Positions 18,610 to 27,638 of a stretch of 64,000 nt of DNA are shown here, piece by piece. The first letter of the stretch is position 1. Every line of letters starts with the position of its first letter. The position numbers and the translations under genes are program-made. Source of the stretch: an uncultured Lachnospiraceae bacterium. GTDB lineage: Bacteria; Bacillota; Clostridia; Lachnospirales; Lachnospiraceae. Location: the NCBI GenBank assembly GCA_947576945.1, contig CANPTH010000005.1, forward strand, positions 50,451 to 114,450, in the 5' to 3' direction. The notes beneath the pieces were generated by a model, which made no database searches, was not told where the DNA came from, and worked only from the letters and a program-made list of their open reading frames with translations.

Positions 18610-19359
18610 ATGTGGAAAGTATCGTTGTTGGTTACAACTTATAATGTAAAAGAGAATTTGAAGATAACATTGGCGAGCATAGAAGAACAGGATTATCCGT
18701 CTATTGAAGTTGTTATTGTGGACGGGCAGTCCGATGACGGTACCTTGGATGTTATCCATGCATTTGCAAAGAAACATCAGGATCCGCCCTGCACGGTGCG
18801 CTGGGTCTCGGAACCGGATGAGGGACTTTATGATGCCATGAATAAGGCATGCAGGATGTGTACCGGGGATATCGTAGCGGTCTGTAATGACAGATTATGC
18901 GCACCGGATTCGGTCTCGAAACTGGTGCGGGCCATTGAGCAGGGTGGAGAAGGATGTATTGGCGCCCATGCCGATCTGGTCTATGTGGAAGGGGAACGCG
19001 TTGTAAGAAAATGGCATATGGGAGAAGGACGGCTGGCAGACGGCTGGCTTCCGGGGCATCCGACCATGTTTTTGAAACGGGAGATCTATGAGAACTATGG
19101 ACTTTATGATACGTCATACAGGTGTTCTGCAGATTATGAATTCATGGTGCGCTTTCTGAAAGATGAGAGGAATCGTCTGGCTTATGTGCCGGAGGTATTG
19201 GTCGTCATGTTCTATGGAGGAATAAGCAATGCCGGACTCCGTAATTACATGGTTTCCTTTTGGGAAGGATATCTGGGTCTTAAGCGGAACGGAGTGTCAC
19301 ATCCGCTGTTGATCTCCGTAAAGAGAACCTTGCTGGTTCTGAAGCAGTTTGGGCATTGA
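18610..19359 (+). CDS. Glycosyltransferase family 2, WcaE-like
   Basis: The 249-residue GT-A enzyme starts M-W-K-V-S-L-L-V-T-T-Y-N, has V-D-G-Q-S-D-D-G-T near residue 40, the S-E-P-D-E-G-L-Y-D-A-M-N-K-A acceptor-side block near 74-87, and P-G-H-P-T-M-F near 155. This combination is typical of WcaE-like transferases of exopolysaccharide clusters. ATG 18610 is chosen because GT2 domains normally begin at the first strand; the frame is open back to TTG 18547. The strong GGAGG at 18511-18515 instead serves a nine-codon ORF (18521-18550) whose stop overlaps that TTG, so coupled initiation at 18547 is possible. Confidence 0.8.
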   Translation: MWKVSLLVTTYNVKENLKITLASIEEQDYPSIEVVIVDGQSDDGTLDVIHAFAKKHQDPPCTVRWVSEPDEGLYDAMNKACRMCTGDIVAVCNDRLCAPDSVSKLVRAIEQGGEGCIGAHADLVYVEGERVVRKWHMGEGRLADGWLPGHPTMFLKREIYENYGLYDTSYRCSADYEFMVRFLKDERNRLAYVPEVLVVMFYGGISNAGLRNYMVSFWEGYLGLKRNGVSHPLLISVKRTLLVLKQFGH

Positions 19360-19414
19360 TGTATTTGACGGATGGTTTGATCGCTGAACACAGGCGGCGG
19401 ACTAAGAGGGAGGC

Positions 19415-21799
19415 ATGGTCATCAAGATGGTCAGATTTGATAAAGTAAAAAGAGCGGTCTACCCGGTCGCGAACACGGTCATCCGTATTTTGCTGCTGCT
19501 TATTACGGCGGGTCTGTGCCTTCAGAGTCTGTTCAGCACGAGTTTCATCGGCCGGATCACGACGGAAACCGGAAGACGGCAGGAAAGGACGTTGAACATA
19601 GCAGATCAGCCATGGAAACACCTGCTGGTATTTCTGCTGTTTACTGCGCTGGGTGCAGCATGTTACCGTGGATATCATATGTTGAGAGAGCGCGTCGGGA
19701 ATCGGCAAGCGGATTGGCGCTATAATGGAAAAGAAAGCAGCGGGGAGAATAGCAGCAATCGCCAAAGATATGGCCGGTTTATGTGGATTCTCAGCGCTTT
19801 TGTGCTGCTTTCGGGCACGGCATGGATTCTGATCACACAGCTTGCGCCAGGGTCTGACCCGGCGAAGGTGTACAATATCGCCATGCAGTGGAGGCGGGGG
19901 AATTTTTCTTCATACGCGGAAGGCGGCTATCTGTTCCGCTACCCGTTTCAGGCGGGGATCATCTTATTCTATTATCTTTTGTCTTTTGTGCTTGGTATCG
20001 ACAATTATGTGGGACTGCAGATCGTCAATGTGCCTGCGCTTGTGGCAGTTTATGTATTACTGGTAAAGCTGTCGACTTTTTTCTGGAAGAAGGATCGGAA
20101 ACTGCCGATGCTTGTCTATATCGTGTTGATCTTATGGGTGCCGCTGGCCTTCTATGTGACCTATCTGTATGGGATCCTGCCGGGAATGGCGCTGTCTTTG
20201 GGCGCGGTATATTATATGACAAAGTATATCGATACGAGAAAATACCGCTATATTGTGCCGGCCAGTGTTTGTATGGGTGCCGCGACGGTGATCAAGATGA
20301 ACTGCCTGATCTATATGGTGGCGATCGCCTGCTTTCTGCTCTACGATGCGCTGGACATAGTCCTGTCCGACAGGAAAGAGGCGGGCAGGCGCTGGGTGGT
20401 ATCACTGGCGGCGATCGCATTGATGGGCGTGAGCGTTGCGGGATGCAACCTGGCCACGGAGCGGTATGTGGAGCATTTGTCCGGCTATAAGGCGGGCAGC
20501 GGCGAAGAGATGATCTCGTGGGTCGTGATGGGATTGCAGGAAACGCCGCTGGGGCCGGGAGGATACAGCGGTTATATCGGAGACGTTTTTATCCAGTATG
20601 AGTATGATGCAGAGAAGATCAGGGAAGCCTCGCTTCGGGATATCAAGAAGATTCTGACAAGAATGTCAGATAATCTCTGGGAGGATGGAATTCCCTTTTT
20701 CGCAAGAAAAAATGCATTCCAGTGGAACGATCCGACCTTTATCGGCATGGATCGCACGAAGGGAAGGACCTCAGCCATTGACATGCCGGACTTTGCCGTC
20801 AGTGTGATTGAAGGCAGGGGCAGTGTCCTGTTGTCGGTGCTGCTGAATTATGCGCAGACGCTGCTTCTGTTTGGAGTACTTCTGTATCTGTGGTTCAGCC
20901 GCCGCAGCAGGAATCTGTACGAGCTGATGGGCGCGGTGGTCTTTCTGGGCGGTTATCTGTTTCATTTCCTATGGGAGTCAAGTGCGTCCTACACGATACC
21001 GTACTTTGTGGTGCTGATCCCTTATGCAGTGAAAGGATTGGCTGACTGGATCTGCTATGTTGCGCAACTGCCGGCTGCGGTCAGGACATGTAGGGGTATC
21101 AAGAAGAGAACATGGGAGTTACTGGTACGGCACAGACTGATGGCGGCCGGGATCCTCCTTATGATGCTGTTGTTTGCGGTGTTTGCCCGGAGCAATCTGT
21201 TTGACAGGACGATCGCCCTGGATGACGGGGAAGAAGCGCTGGCACAATTCTATCAGGAGGATCAGGCATCTGCAGAGAAGCGGGCGCGGGCCGCAGAACT
21301 TCAAAACGGGTATTACTATCTGTCTCCTTATCTGGACCGCGGAGTGTCAGTCATGGAAAAGGATGGAGAAGTGACAATGGTGTCAGTCGCGGAGAATGTG
21401 ACGGAAATGTCAGACACAACAATGCCCAACAGCCAGGACAGGCAGGCCGTCCTGCCGGTGCCGGCAGTGAAGGATGTTGCGCGTAAGATCCTGCTGAATC
21501 AGGAGAAGGCCGGCGCATCAGCGTTGTCCGGCTATACGATACGTTTCCGCAGCAATGAACAGGTATTGGCGGCAGCGGTGGAGGAAGACGCGGCTATGCT
21601 GACGATCTATATGGATGACGGTATGAATATGTTCTATCAGCCGGATGAGAATGTGTCCTGCCGCTGGAAATTCCGGCGGGCAGAGCAGGAGGGATATTAC
21701 CTTATGATAGAAGATATGGCGCTTACGTACCGTGCAGGGGCGTTGACACTGGAAGAGTGGACTGAGAGCGAGGAGCAGATATGGGTATTGTGGCAGTGA
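19415..21799 (+). CDS. Large membrane protein, GT-C/GT39-like glycosyltransferase
   Basis: The 794-residue protein has two N-terminal membrane segments, then a polytopic core to about residue 600 and a C-terminal extracytoplasmic domain of roughly 190 residues. Between early membrane segments it has G-S-D-P-A-K-V-Y-N-I-A followed by Y-P-F-Q-A-G, an acidic first-loop motif like that of dolichyl/undecaprenyl-phosphate-dependent mannosyltransferases. It probably adds a sugar outside the membrane from a polyprenyl-phosphate donor. ATG 19415 is only 1 base after GGGAGG; ATG 19427 is 13 bases away, so the exact start is uncertain. The 3' end overlaps the next membrane gene by 19 bases, suggesting coupled products. 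Confidence 0.65.
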   Translation: MVIKMVRFDKVKRAVYPVANTVIRILLLLITAGLCLQSLFSTSFIGRITTETGRRQERTLNIADQPWKHLLVFLLFTALGAACYRGYHMLRERVGNRQADWRYNGKESSGENSSNRQRYGRFMWILSAFVLLSGTAWILITQLAPGSDPAKVYNIAMQWRRGNFSSYAEGGYLFRYPFQAGIILFYYLLSFVLGIDNYVGLQIVNVPALVAVYVLLVKLSTFFWKKDRKLPMLVYIVLILWVPLAFYVTYLYGILPGMALSLGAVYYMTKYIDTRKYRYIVPASVCMGAATVIKMNCLIYMVAIACFLLYDALDIVLSDRKEAGRRWVVSLAAIALMGVSVAGCNLATERYVEHLSGYKAGSGEEMISWVVMGLQETPLGPGGYSGYIGDVFIQYEYDAEKIREASLRDIKKILTRMSDNLWEDGIPFFARKNAFQWNDPTFIGMDRTKGRTSAIDMPDFAVSVIEGRGSVLLSVLLNYAQTLLLFGVLLYLWFSRRSRNLYELMGAVVFLGGYLFHFLWESSASYTIPYFVVLIPYAVKGLADWICYVAQLPAAVRTCRGIKKRTWELLVRHRLMAAGILLMMLLFAVFARSNLFDRTIALDDGEEALAQFYQEDQASAEKRARAAELQNGYYYLSPYLDRGVSVMEKDGEVTMVSVAENVTEMSDTTMPNSQDRQAVLPVPAVKDVARKILLNQEKAGASALSGYTIRFRSNEQVLAAAVEEDAAMLTIYMDDGMNMFYQPDENVSCRWKFRRAEQEGYYLMIEDMALTYRAGALTLEEWTESEEQIWVLWQ

Positions 21800-24171
21800 C
21801 CGCAAAAGCAGGAGGCGTGTATAAGCGGGATCAGGCAGCGCTTATAGCAGGGTTGATCCTTGTACTGCTTGTGTTGTCCCGCTATATTGTCAACGGAGAG
21901 CCGGTGGATGTATGCAGTGATGAGACGGAGATGACAGAGGCTCTGTCTTTGTATGACGGTATGGAGATCTGGCAGCCGTTGACTGTTTCAGAGGAAATGA
22001 ACTGGAGACAGGGCTTCTATGCGTTGAACTTTGCAGTATGTGATACAAGCAGTGCAGGACAGCTGCTCTGCGTGCTGGAACAGGGAGAAGAGTGTATAAC
22101 GGACACAATTCCGTTGTGTGAGATAAGAGCCGGAGAATGGATCAGGTTAGACGGCCTGGATCTGGGGCGGCTGGAATGTGGTGAGGCGCTGCTCCACCTG
22201 AGTACGGAGGGGGTGTCGGCAGGGGAGCTGGCTGTTGCAGCCGGCCCTGACCATCATGGATTCGGCATCGCGAAACAGAGTCAGACCGCGGGGGAACTGG
22301 CTCTGGCGCAGGCATATCATTATCATCGTATGGGAATGGAATATGCGGTAAGACTGCTTTGCTTTTGCCTTGTCATGGCAGGCGCTGCGGCATTGGTACT
22401 GCTGACGCAAACCGGGCGCATGGGCGGCGAGCGCAGATGCCTGGCAGTCTTTGGGGTTATGACTCTCATGTTCATGGCCGTTATCTATCTGTTAGACAGC
22501 TCCCTGTATCTGGAGCCAACTTATGCGGAGGCGGTGACAAACTTCCTGCATTATGCCAGGGAAGAGGGGCTGGGGGCCAATCTGCTGATCACGGATGCGG
22601 GATATCTTCCGCTGCTGCCGCGTCTGATCACATTGTTTTGCGTGAAGGTGATCCGGATACCGACCGTGTATGCGCTGTATTTTATGCAGGCTGCGGCATG
22701 TCTGCTCTGCAGTATGGTCTGGGCTTTTTTTGTGTTGTATCCTTTTCATGGATTGATGCGTCTTTCCGGCAGAATTCTGTGGTGCTTCCTGGTTATGCTG
22801 ACGTGTTTCTACGAGGAGACGTTGTTCTTTACCAACCATGCCTACTGGGGAATCTACCTTCTTCTTCTGCTTCTGACGGCGGATCTGGAACTTTTCTCAA
22901 GATGGATCTATGCAGCGCTTCTGGCGGCCGGCGCCCTGGTCTGCCTGTCAAAAGGGACCTATGCGGTGCTGCTGCCGCTGATGGTGGTTTATCTGCTCTT
23001 CTTCGGCAGGAGTCTTGGCAGGCGGGATAAAGCGCTGGCCTGTGTGATAGGAGGAGCCTCTCTCTTACAGCTGCTGTACTCTTTCGGCGGACAGGGAGAC
23101 GGCGGCAGATGGGTCAAAGCCTCCTCTATGGGACAGCCGGGTTATTGGTTCAGGCTGGCCGGAAGGACATTTACGGATTTTGGCGCGTACCTGCTTGCGC
23201 CTCTGGGCAGGCAGATCCAGCAGATGCCGATCCTGGTCCTTGTGGTAACGTTTCTTGCGGCAGTGTTTCTTGCGGTGCATTTTACGGGGAAGGCGCTGAT
23301 TCCCATAGTAAAGGGCAGAACCATAGACAGAAGAACCGCGGTGTTCTACGGGATGGTGATGTTCCAGCTGATCGTGTCGGCCTTTTATCTGCTTACCGTC
23401 AAGAGAGTGCCGGATTCCTGGCAGGATATCGGCAGGATTACGATCGGGCAGATGGGACATAAGTATGAGATCTTTTCCAATATCGGATTTTATATGCTGC
23501 TGCTGACGGGAGGCGCGGCGCTGAAACCTAAAGGCAGCATGGAAACAGACAGTGGAACCTTGGGCAGCAGGCGGGAGAAAAAGACGGCGGGGTGTCTGGG
23601 ACAATATGGTGTGCTTATACTGCTGGCAGTCTTCTGTCTGACCAATCCTGTCCTGCAGCTGTCCGGCTGGAAAGATGCCGGAATCTCCGACGGCAGGGTG
23701 TATGCCGGTGACATCAACGCAGGCTGGTGGGAGAATAAGGAGCTTTTGTCAAACAGCGCATTCTTTGTTCCGGTTCGTGGGGATAATTGGGGATACAGCC
23801 GCAATGCCACGTTATACCAGGTGGGAACTGACGCTTATTTCGAGGAGGTACCCTGTAATAATCTGGTGGTGAAGGCGCCGTCAGGATATCAAAGCGAATA
23901 TGAGATGCCGGAAGAAGTACAGACGCAGAATGTGATTCAGGTGATGATCGAGCAGCCCTGGCGGATCGACCGTCCGGTCTGCAGAGTGCAGCTGTTTGAT
24001 GATAAGGAGAATCTGATTGCCGAAGCCAGACAGACCGGTTCCGGCAGGAACAAGAAGTGTATCTTTGCTTTGACGTCACCGGCAACAGGCGTGAAGACGA
24101 TAAGATTCGTGGACGAGAAGGGAGAGCCGGTGTACTTTAAAGATTATATTGCCTGGCTGCATGCATGGTAA
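21781..24171 (+). CDS. Large membrane protein of unknown family paired with the preceding GT-C-like protein
   Basis: The 796-residue protein begins with one membrane segment and a beta-rich extracytoplasmic region (about residues 35-165), followed by about ten membrane segments (~190-600) and a second extracytoplasmic domain (~630-796). This plan resembles GT-C glycosyltransferases or their partners, but I see no decisive motif. It starts inside the end of the preceding gene (19-base overlap), so the two are almost certainly made together. It ends 12 bases before a convergent GT2 gene with no room for a terminator. Function is not assigned. Confidence 0.6.
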   Translation: MGIVAVTAKAGGVYKRDQAALIAGLILVLLVLSRYIVNGEPVDVCSDETEMTEALSLYDGMEIWQPLTVSEEMNWRQGFYALNFAVCDTSSAGQLLCVLEQGEECITDTIPLCEIRAGEWIRLDGLDLGRLECGEALLHLSTEGVSAGELAVAAGPDHHGFGIAKQSQTAGELALAQAYHYHRMGMEYAVRLLCFCLVMAGAAALVLLTQTGRMGGERRCLAVFGVMTLMFMAVIYLLDSSLYLEPTYAEAVTNFLHYAREEGLGANLLITDAGYLPLLPRLITLFCVKVIRIPTVYALYFMQAAACLLCSMVWAFFVLYPFHGLMRLSGRILWCFLVMLTCFYEETLFFTNHAYWGIYLLLLLLTADLELFSRWIYAALLAAGALVCLSKGTYAVLLPLMVVYLLFFGRSLGRRDKALACVIGGASLLQLLYSFGGQGDGGRWVKASSMGQPGYWFRLAGRTFTDFGAYLLAPLGRQIQQMPILVLVVTFLAAVFLAVHFTGKALIPIVKGRTIDRRTAVFYGMVMFQLIVSAFYLLTVKRVPDSWQDIGRITIGQMGHKYEIFSNIGFYMLLLTGGAALKPKGSMETDSGTLGSRREKKTAGCLGQYGVLILLAVFCLTNPVLQLSGWKDAGISDGRVYAGDINAGWWENKELLSNSAFFVPVRGDNWGYSRNATLYQVGTDAYFEEVPCNNLVVKAPSGYQSEYEMPEEVQTQNVIQVMIEQPWRIDRPVCRVQLFDDKENLIAEARQTGSGRNKKCIFALTSPATGVKTIRFVDEKGEPVYFKDYIAWLHAW

Positions 24172-24183
24172 CCGTCTGCGGCC

Positions 24184-25194
24184 TCATAGCAGGAAACGAA
24201 AAAGCCGTGCGAGTCTGTACCGTACGCAGAGTGCATAGAGCTTATTGTGGAGTCCGGTAATGTTTCGCAGGGAAACCGTTTTGAAGGCTGCCCGGATATA
24301 CGGATCATCACATTCTGCCAGAAAGCGTTTCCTGAAATCGCTGCCTTCCTGCCGCATTGTCTCAAATACCGGCACAAAGGTCAGCAGGCTTTGGTATACG
24401 AAGAAATATTGCAGCTGCTTATGAATAAGCGGGTATCTGGCGGGATCGATGAACCTGCGGTAGGTTTCAAACATTGTATGATTCTCTGCAAGACGTCTGC
24501 TGTCCATATGGTGGCAGAGGGAGTCGGCATTACTTCGGTAGTAGTAGAAGGCCTCCTGACAGAAATATACGCTTTCGGCTTCCAGCATACATGCATAAGT
24601 GATGGGCCCGTCTTCTCCGACGATAATATTGTGGGGAAGACGGAACAGATACCGTTCCAAAAGCTCACGCCGAAACAGTTTGTTCCATAGGTTTGGGGCA
24701 ATGCCAAATACGAAATAGGTCCCAAAATAGATCATATTGGGGTATACTGTTTCTGTAAGCTGCGTTTTGTCATAGAAACCGGCGGGGAAAGGGATGTCGC
24801 AGAGTTTCTCCTTATCCGGCATGACTGCCGTAAAGTTGCAGTGGATGAGGTCGGCATGGGTATCTTTTGCAGCGGTGCACATGCGGCGGTACATTTCCGG
24901 AGAAACCCAGTCGTCGCTGTCTACGAATGCGATGTATTGCCCGCGGCTTGCCTTTACCCCGTTTTGTCTGGCGGCAGTATGGCCGCTGTTGGGCTGATGA
25001 AGGCAGTGAATACGGGGATCTGCTGCGGCATAGGCATCGCAGAGGGAAGGACAGCGGTCCGTAGAACCGTCGTCCACCAGAATGACTTCATAGTCGCTAT
25101 AATCCTGTGCCAGAATACTGTCCAGACAGCAGGCAAGATATTTCCCGGCGTTGTAAACAGGTATGACAATACTTAAAAAGGGTGTGGCTGACAT
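24184..25194 (-). CDS. Glycosyltransferase family 2, EpsJ/CpsJ-like
   Basis: The 336-residue GT-A enzyme has F-L-S-I-V-I-P-V-Y-N-A-G-K-Y at the N-terminus, V-D-D-G-S-T-D near residue 43, and F-V-D-S-D-D-W-V near residue 93, the classic GT2 metal-binding block of capsule enzymes. It stands alone on the minus strand inside a plus-strand region, with its own promoter (25289-25317) and an AGAGG ribosome binding site. This suggests a separately regulated or recently inserted transferase. The sugar specificity is unknown. Confidence 0.87.
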   Translation of the reverse strand: MSATPFLSIVIPVYNAGKYLACCLDSILAQDYSDYEVILVDDGSTDRCPSLCDAYAAADPRIHCLHQPNSGHTAARQNGVKASRGQYIAFVDSDDWVSPEMYRRMCTAAKDTHADLIHCNFTAVMPDKEKLCDIPFPAGFYDKTQLTETVYPNMIYFGTYFVFGIAPNLWNKLFRRELLERYLFRLPHNIIVGEDGPITYACMLEAESVYFCQEAFYYYRSNADSLCHHMDSRRLAENHTMFETYRRFIDPARYPLIHKQLQYFFVYQSLLTFVPVFETMRQEGSDFRKRFLAECDDPYIRAAFKTVSLRNITGLHNKLYALCVRYRLARLFRFLL

Positions 25195-25288
25195 GTTGAT
25201 TCCTCTTTCCCGGCATGAAGTAAGCCGCGCTTTTCAATGAGGTGTATCCGTTAAAGAGCGGCGCCTGTAAATGAGCCATGCTTGTGCT

Positions 25289-25317
25289 ATTGTAACGTGT
25301 CTGGCGAGAAATGGCAA
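25289..25317 (-). promoter_or_regulatory. Sigma-A type promoter for the minus-strand GT2 gene
   Basis: Read on the minus strand, TTGCCA (25312-25317) is followed 17 bp later by TACAAT (25289-25294). The predicted leader to the start codon at 25194 is about 85-90 bases. The -35 box lies just before the divergent GT4 gene. Confidence 0.65.
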
Positions 25318-25340
25318 GCGGAAGAAAGGGACAGGATAAA

Positions 25341-26393
25341 ATGAAAATTGTATTTATGATTCCGAATATGACGGGCGGCGGAACGGAACGGGTCATTTCG
25401 CTTCTGTCGGCAGAGTATGTCAAAAGAGGATATGAGGTGGCCATTATGCAGTTTGCCGGCTATGAACATGCGTACGAGCTTGACAGCAGGGTGGAAGACT
25501 TCAGCGTGGCCGGAAGATCCGGAGGGAATCTCTTTACGGTGTTAAAAAAGCTGACCGGCATACGAAGATATTTTAAACAGAATCCGGACTGCCATATCTT
25601 CGCGTTCTGTGTTATGGGGGCTGTCTATGCAGCCATGACTACATGGGGGCTGCGAAGGCCTATTCTGGTGGCGGAACGAAACAGTCCTGACAGCTGCAAT
25701 ATTAAGAAGCTGCGGAACTGGGCGTACAGGCGGGCAGACAGGATCACCTTCCAGACGGAGGATGGCATCGGTTATTTTCCGAAAGAGATAGCAAAGAAGG
25801 CGGTGGTGATACCGAATCCGGTAGATGCTTCTGTCCCGGCGCGCTTTGAGGGTGACAGGAAGCGGCGGGTAGTTACGGTGGGCAGGCTGCATAAGCAGAA
25901 GAACCATGCGCTTTTGCTGAATGCCTTTGCCGATTTCTCCGCCCGGTTCCCGGAGTATGAACTGCATGTATACGGAGAGGGAGAACTGGAGGAAGCGCTG
26001 AAGAAGCAGGCGGAAGACCTGCGGATAGGCGGTAAGGTGGTCTGGCACGGCTTCTGTGCCGACGTCAGAGATGAGATACAGGATGCGGGAATGTTCGTTC
26101 TTTCCTCTGACTTTGAAGGTATTTCCAACTCCATGCTGGAAGCCCTGGCTATGGGCGTCCCGACGATCTGTACAGATTGTCCTATCGGCGGCGCGAGAAT
26201 CTATATACAAGACGGAACAAACGGCCTGCTTGTCCCGACAGGGGACAGGCAGGCATTGGGAGAAGCTATGTGCAGGGTGGCGGCGGATTCGCAGCTGGCG
26301 CAGAAGCTGTCAGTCAATGCTGCCAGGATCAAGGAGAAGTATTCTCTGTCCGGCATCGCAGAAGAATTTCTGAAGGCGGCGGATCTGGTTTAG
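25341..26393 (+). CDS. Glycosyltransferase family 4
   Basis: The 350-residue GT-B enzyme starts M-K-I-V-F-M-I-P-N-M-T-G-G-G-T-E-R-V, the GT4 acceptor-side glycine loop. The donor domain has V-G-R-L-H-K-Q-K-N near residue 185 and S-S-D-F-E-G-I-S-N-S-M-L-E-A-L-A near residue 260, the E-x7-E catalytic region. It resembles N-acetylgalactosaminyl- and glucosyl-type GT4 enzymes of capsule clusters. ATG 25341 with an AGGA ribosome binding site is preferred over ATG 25311, which would add ten charged residues before the first strand. Tandem 35-bp repeats follow its stop codon. Confidence 0.87.
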   Translation: MKIVFMIPNMTGGGTERVISLLSAEYVKRGYEVAIMQFAGYEHAYELDSRVEDFSVAGRSGGNLFTVLKKLTGIRRYFKQNPDCHIFAFCVMGAVYAAMTTWGLRRPILVAERNSPDSCNIKKLRNWAYRRADRITFQTEDGIGYFPKEIAKKAVVIPNPVDASVPARFEGDRKRRVVTVGRLHKQKNHALLLNAFADFSARFPEYELHVYGEGELEEALKKQAEDLRIGGKVVWHGFCADVRDEIQDAGMFVLSSDFEGISNSMLEALAMGVPTICTDCPIGGARIYIQDGTNGLLVPTGDRQALGEAMCRVAADSQLAQKLSVNAARIKEKYSLSGIAEEFLKAADLV

Positions 26394-26394
26394 A

Positions 26395-26499
26395 GGAAGC
26401 GCGGCAGTACGCTGTGGATCCGGCCTGGGGGAAGCGCGGCAGTACGCTGTGGATCCGGCTTGGGGGAAGCAGGGCGGTAAGCTGCGGATATGACAGGGT
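26395..26499 (+). repeat. 35-bp tandem repeat, two near-perfect units plus one degenerate unit
   Basis: The unit GGAAGCGCGGCAGTACGC...CCTGGG occupies 26395-26429 and repeats at 26430-26464 with one base change. A degenerate third unit extends to about 26499. It fills the gap after a GT4 stop codon. A related sequence lies near 51124-51165. No coding potential is evident. Confidence 0.75.
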
Positions 26500-26560
26500 A
26501 TTTTGGATATGGATTCAGGATTTTGATCGGGCAGATCGAGGATAAGGCAGGTGGGAGCTG

Positions 26561-27463
26561 ATGAGTACGATCACGATAATAACGCCGACATATAACAGGG
26601 CAGATTTGCTGCCGCGGCTGTATGAGAGCCTGGCCCGGCAGACGGACAGGGATTTTGAGTGGCTTGTGGTGGACGATGGCAGCACTGACAGAACAGAAGA
26701 GCTGATACGGCAGTATTGTCAGACCGGTGCGGTCGGGATCACTTATATAAGACAGGAAAATGCAGGGAAGCACACGGCACTTAACAGGGGGATAGCCATG
26801 ATCCGGTCGGAACTGACCTTTATTGTGGACAGTGACGACTATCTGCCGGAAGATGCGGTTGCGATCATCCTCGCGTACCACCGGAAGTATAAGGGGATGT
26901 CCGGGCTGTGCGGTTACAGTTTCCTGCGCTGTCATCAGGACGGAAGGGTCAATACGGCCTATTTCCCGAAAGACGAAATGATCGCCACGTATCTGGAAGC
27001 CAGGATCAACGGTAATATTGGCGGGGATAAGGCGGAGGTCTTCTATACCGAGCTGCTGCGCAGGTATCCGTTCCCGGTATTTGCGCAGGAGAAGTATATG
27101 CCGGAGGATGTGGTATGGATGCAGATGTCCGGGCCGTACCGTATGGTGCACATCAATCGGAATATTTACATCTGCGAATATCTGGAGGGTGGTCTGACGA
27201 ACACCGGAAGAAACATGAAGATACGCTCTCCGAAGGGCATGGTATTGCGTTCCGAGACCTATCTGCATGACAAGAAGGTATGCTTCCGCGTCAGGTGTAA
27301 GATGATGATACTGTATATCATCTACGGGCATTTTGCCGGATACGGCAGGAAAGAGCTTCTTGCACGGGTACCTGGCAAAGGCCTGTGCCTGGCCTTATGG
27401 CTCCCTTCCTGCCTGATGTACCTGCTATGGCGGAAGAAATATTTGGTAACAGTTCAGCCATGA
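26561..27463 (+). CDS. Glycosyltransferase family 2
   Basis: The 300-residue GT-A enzyme has I-T-I-I-T-P-T-Y-N-R-A, V-V-D-D-G-S-T-D-R near residue 36, G-K-H-T-A-L-N-R-G near 69, and I-V-D-S-D-D-Y-L near residue 88. The H-T-A-L-N-R-G wording is common in GT2 enzymes that act on capsular repeat units. An AGGTGGGA ribosome binding site precedes the ATG. Its last codons form one arm of a long inverted repeat reaching to 27523. Confidence 0.86.
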   Translation: MSTITIITPTYNRADLLPRLYESLARQTDRDFEWLVVDDGSTDRTEELIRQYCQTGAVGITYIRQENAGKHTALNRGIAMIRSELTFIVDSDDYLPEDAVAIILAYHRKYKGMSGLCGYSFLRCHQDGRVNTAYFPKDEMIATYLEARINGNIGGDKAEVFYTELLRRYPFPVFAQEKYMPEDVVWMQMSGPYRMVHINRNIYICEYLEGGLTNTGRNMKIRSPKGMVLRSETYLHDKKVCFRVRCKMMILYIIYGHFAGYGRKELLARVPGKGLCLALWLPSCLMYLLWRKKYLVTVQP

Positions 27464-27598
27464 AACAATTCGCGGTCTATGCGTAGGCGCTTGCACACAA
27501 AGCGCTGACTGCTGAACTGTTACTACCTGAATCAGACATCGCATTTTTATGTCGCGGTCAAAAGAATAATTTGGTATAATAAAACAGTTACAGGTAAC
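27446..27598 (+). promoter_or_regulatory. Nested inverted repeats and extended -10 promoter before the GT8 gene
   Basis: A perfect 13-bp inverted repeat pairs 27446-27458 with 27511-27523; inside it GCGCTT (27487-27492) pairs with AAGCGC (27500-27505). Downstream an extended -10, TGGTATAAT (27572-27580), lacks a good -35 box. Just after it, GTTAC-AG-GTAAC (27587-27598) repeats the GTAACAG motif of the large arm. This could be a terminator-like structure for the GT2, or an operator array controlling GT8; neither is proven. Confidence 0.5.
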
Positions 27599-27638
27599 AG
27601 TATTAGAAATTTCGTGACTGTAAATACAGGGAGTATGC

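Noticed and set aside
19888..20490. A 200-residue plus-strand frame within the large membrane gene
   Set aside because: It is an out-of-frame shadow of 19415-21799, which has membrane segments and overlaps correctly with its neighbour.
26395..26499. Tandem repeats considered as a CRISPR array
   Set aside because: Units are directly adjacent with no spacers and there are no cas genes in the window.
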